This document shows positions 60,970 to 64,000 of a stretch of DNA of 64,000 nucleotides, one piece after another. Within the stretch, counting starts at the first letter, position 1, and each line of letters opens with the position of its first letter. Position numbers and translations under genes: made by a program. The notes beneath the pieces are model-generated. The model did no database searches and had not been told where the DNA came from. It was given only the letters and a program-made list of their open reading frames with translations. This DNA comes from Nymphaea colorata (lineage: Eukaryota > Streptophyta > Magnoliopsida > Nymphaeales > Nymphaeaceae): NCBI RefSeq assembly GCF_008831285.2, contig NC_045144.1:16539858-16603857 (forward strand). The letters run 5' to 3'.

Positions 60970-62290
60970 TCTCATGTTATCAGGGGTGGAGCCAAGGTAG
61001 GGCCAGCTCGGGCCCTGGCCTCACCTCAAAATTTAAAAAAAAAAAAAACAAATATATGTAAATTTTAGAAAACTTTACTTGTTCTATATAAAAATTGATA
61101 TTTCGGCCCTAGTCAAAATTTAGAAACTTTAATTTAACACCTCTTATAAAAAATTTCTAGCTTCGACCCTGCACCTTATCTATCAAAAAAAAAAAACTGA
61201 AACAACTTAGACATTATATGATGATATTCAAGACAGAAAGGGAAGTCTATTGCCCAAGATTGTTATTCCTCCATATCCAAATTTTCCAATTGATTGTTAG
61301 GATACAGTCACTGCTTAGGTCATCCGTTGGGTAATTTGCAATTTCGCAAACCCGGCCTTATCATATAGATCTATTGGTTGATGTAGAAGAAAATTGGTAG
61401 CTGCCAATTATGAGATATATTGTGTGTTTCAATTCTTGGAGCACCTGTTCCTTATTCAAAAGACCCAAAATACCTCCAATTTGTATATTATCTATATCTT
61501 TGCATTTAGGACCACACAGTGGCTAATCTAGAGATGCCAAACTATTGTGGTCACCAAAATGAGAGAGAGCAAGAGAGAGGAGAAAGCTAAAAGTAAAAAA
61601 TTAGGATCTAATGATCAATTCTTGGGTAGTTCCCCTATGAAAATGTTGCACAGTTGGTGCACACTATAGTACTTGATTGGACTTACCTGCACAGTATTAT
61701 TCTGCCGTTAAAGATGTTGTGTGTTGAATATGTTTGGCCGGGTTAGAGGGCATTTGACAACAAAAATATAAACACAACGTTCCATTAACCTGTCTAAAAG
61801 ATTGGGATTAATTCATGATACACTAGAACGCAGTGTTCCATAAATGTTGCAGGCCAACCCTAAAACAAGTCAGGTTGCAAGTATAAGGGTATGGCCGGCC
61901 TTGGGGGTTTTATTGGGAAGACAGTTTCCCCTAAATAAACATTAAAAAACTACAGACGTAATTGATTATATTTATTATGATTAGTCTTTTAAATTTATTA
62001 ATGGAAATAATTTTTTGTTTTCAACTATAAATTTTTTTTAACAATGTAAAAAAACCTTACCACCAAAATAATCAGTTCCTCAAATTTTTAATCAAGTTGC
62101 TAATCACTTATTTATGTCTTTTTTTTTCACTTTAATTCTTCTTTAAGGCTATCATGTTAGATCGCTTTCCACGTCTGGTAATGTTTCGTGTGCATTCTAT
62201 AGCATTATTATGTACTTTGTCCTTCCATCTTTCTGCTTCTTCTCTTTTGCTGGGACATGCAGCATAATTTTAACAAGACATGTGTCTTTC
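60970..62290. repeat. Right-hand tandem array, block C
   Basis: It aligns with 59585-60960 of block B: the ggggtggagccaagg repeat, atatgatgatattcaagacag, ccattggttgatgtagaagaaa-type word, aacacaacgttc, aacaagtcagg and ttcatttttagcat-type end. No gene is recognised. Confidence 0.75.
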
Positions 62291-63683
62291 ATGCATTTTT
62301 TTTATCTTCTGTTGTGACAAACACAATTCGTCTTTGCTGATTTTGCCAGCTTTTTCTCTGTTCCTGTTTTGTTCTTTGCCTTCTCCTTAACTGTTAATTT
62401 GGCGTGCCTGCAACATGATTTTGATATTCAAGTGTCTTTTTCATGCCGTTTCAATGTTTTATGACAAACCATTGATAGTATGTGTTTCATTTGGAAAATG
62501 TTCATCATTTGATCAAGTGGCTGATTATTTGAAAATGAACTCTTGTCACACTGATAACAGTTGCATCTACCAGTGAAATTTTAAAAAGTTACGAACTAAT
62601 AATATGTTTCCAAAACACATGTTTCGAGAACACTGTGTTCTTATCTTTTTAAGATAACAAGTGTGGTCATGGATATTGTTTCTAGATCACATAATCAGTA
62701 ATTGCACCATATTTCCGAAAACAATGATATGGTATCTTTAAAAACATGTGTTTGAAGAACACAGTGTTCTTATTAAACGTCCTCAAGGGAGTGTTGTATC
62801 CCAAGCTAAAACAAGGCTAGGGTTTTTTTTTTTAATCAGAACTGATCCAAATGGCTTACTTTTACTTCATTTAATTTGTCTCTAACTAAGTTTTTATCTG
62901 TTTTGTGGGATATTGGTCATTAACATGTACTATTTTTTATTGATATTACCTGTATGCTTAAATTTTGCTTTAATTTTAAATTTTTGCGAAAAAATTTTTT
63001 ACATGTATGTATACATATATAAGAAAATTGAATAAGTCACCTTACCATTTAATTCAAGACATCAGAACTATTATGATAGATGGTTAACAGAAAACAAAAA
63101 GAAAAAGGTAATAGACATTTTCGTCATCTAATATTAGTTCACAAATTTTTCTCTTTATTTTTGTTTCAATTATCAATTTAGCTCAAATGGACAGCTCTAC
63201 TTAGATGAATGGATGACTCTATGCAGCCAAAGTCATATTTTTCTAAAATTATTGTGTATGTATCTACTTCTGTAAACCCGTACATGCACAGTGTCTAAAA
63301 TTTTTAATTAAAATTAAGGATGGGAAATCGTGGGAATGGAAATCTCAGTCTCATTTCGCAATGGATTTGGAGTTAATCAAATGCATGATCGAGCTGTTTC
63401 ACTACTCCTCAGACACGTGAACATGTGTGCCTTAAGGGAAGTATTGTAAAAAACCATATTGTGAAGTTATAGAAAATTATGATATATCTTTAAGGGTTGT
63501 AATAGAGTTACTTAAGTGATTAATTGTGTTGATTTTTAATCTTTTCAAGGCCAGAAACAAATCTGCTAAGGGGCATGCAGATTAGGATATATCAAACTAG
63601 GAACCCAGGAGTGAATTGAGTCGTTATATTTGATAACTAGAAATCTAATCCTGATATAGGAGCATGCCAAGTTAGTATACAAT
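62291..63683. other. Intergenic, no gene recognised
   Basis: AT-rich sequence. The palindrome aagaacacAgtgttctt lies at 62755-62771, with a diverged copy (gagaacactgtgttctt) at 62626-62642, each preceded by a caTGTgTTT/caCATGTTT word. No coding region or RNA gene is seen. Confidence 0.5.
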
Positions 63684-64000
63684 TAGGGATGTACAACGAG
63701 CAAGCCAATCTCAAGCTCGGCCAGTTCAAACTCGATTCGACTCACATATAACCCAGCTTGAGCTCGACTCGAGTTTTATGAAGTGAGCTCGAATTCGATT
63801 CGTTTAAGTTCATATCCCTTAATATACATTTTAAGCTTATAATTTTCACATTTTTATTTAAGTCATTTTAAGTTTTTGAAATTATAAAAATAAGTATCAG
63901 TGTTAAACTAGTTTAATCGAGTTGAGTTCATCCAACTCGAACTCGATTCTTTTTGCAAACTTGAGTTATCAGTTAAGATCAAGCTCGACTCATTTAATTT
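63684..64000. mobile_element. hAT-like MITE (TAGGGATGTACAACGAGC), cut by window edge
   Basis: It starts tagggatgtacaacgagc and continues with agctcgactcgag/cgaattcgattcg words. The terminus and interior are those of the element at 50209-50526. The right end lies outside the window. Confidence 0.6.

Overview
The window is nuclear DNA of a flowering plant. It is AT-rich, gene-poor and full of transposon remnants. It carries two intact STIG1-type cysteine-rich secreted protein genes, plant-style exons with GT/AG junctions, a Ty1/copia remnant, many MITEs, and a scrap of plastid DNA embedded in nuclear repeats. The sequence alone does not fix the species.

Layout. (1) 1-1.84 kb: minus-strand decayed Ty1/copia element (gag, zinc knuckle, protease, primer-binding site, probable LTR). 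(2) 4.7-9.9 kb: two tandem STIG1-like genes on the plus strand, 4.4 kb apart, with matching promoters; they are the only clearly intact genes. (3) 10.1-47.5 kb: a diverged tandem array of five large units (about 6-9 kb each) plus the tail of a sixth. Every unit carries, on the minus strand, the same three-exon gene remnant. Its zinc-ribbon-like exon resembles the region just before the SNF2 domain of DRD1/CLASSY chromatin remodellers, the RNA-directed DNA methylation cofactors. Units 2, 4 and 5 keep open frames and splice sites, and units 2-5 share one stop codon before any ATPase domain. Units 1 and 2 share one type of tail, and units 3-5 another. Unit 4 holds a 0.6 kb mosaic plastid insertion (atpA joined to rrn23), and a 1.2 kb insert with a receptor-kinase fragment separates units 4 and 5. 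(4) 47.5-55.5 kb: interspersed repeats, two MITEs with 8-bp target duplications, and a 68-bp minisatellite inside a terminal-inverted-repeat element. (5) 55.5-62.3 kb: a second nested tandem array (blocks A, B, C) with no recognisable gene. (6) 62.3-64 kb: unremarkable sequence ending in the start of another MITE.

The STIG1 pair probably makes apoplastic peptides of stigma or other secretory tissue. Most of the rest is a repeat landscape whose main interest is the CLASSY-like array. Comparing its units gives before-and-after views of several insertions. Unit boundaries are eye-aligned and approximate; exon coordinates were counted base by base.
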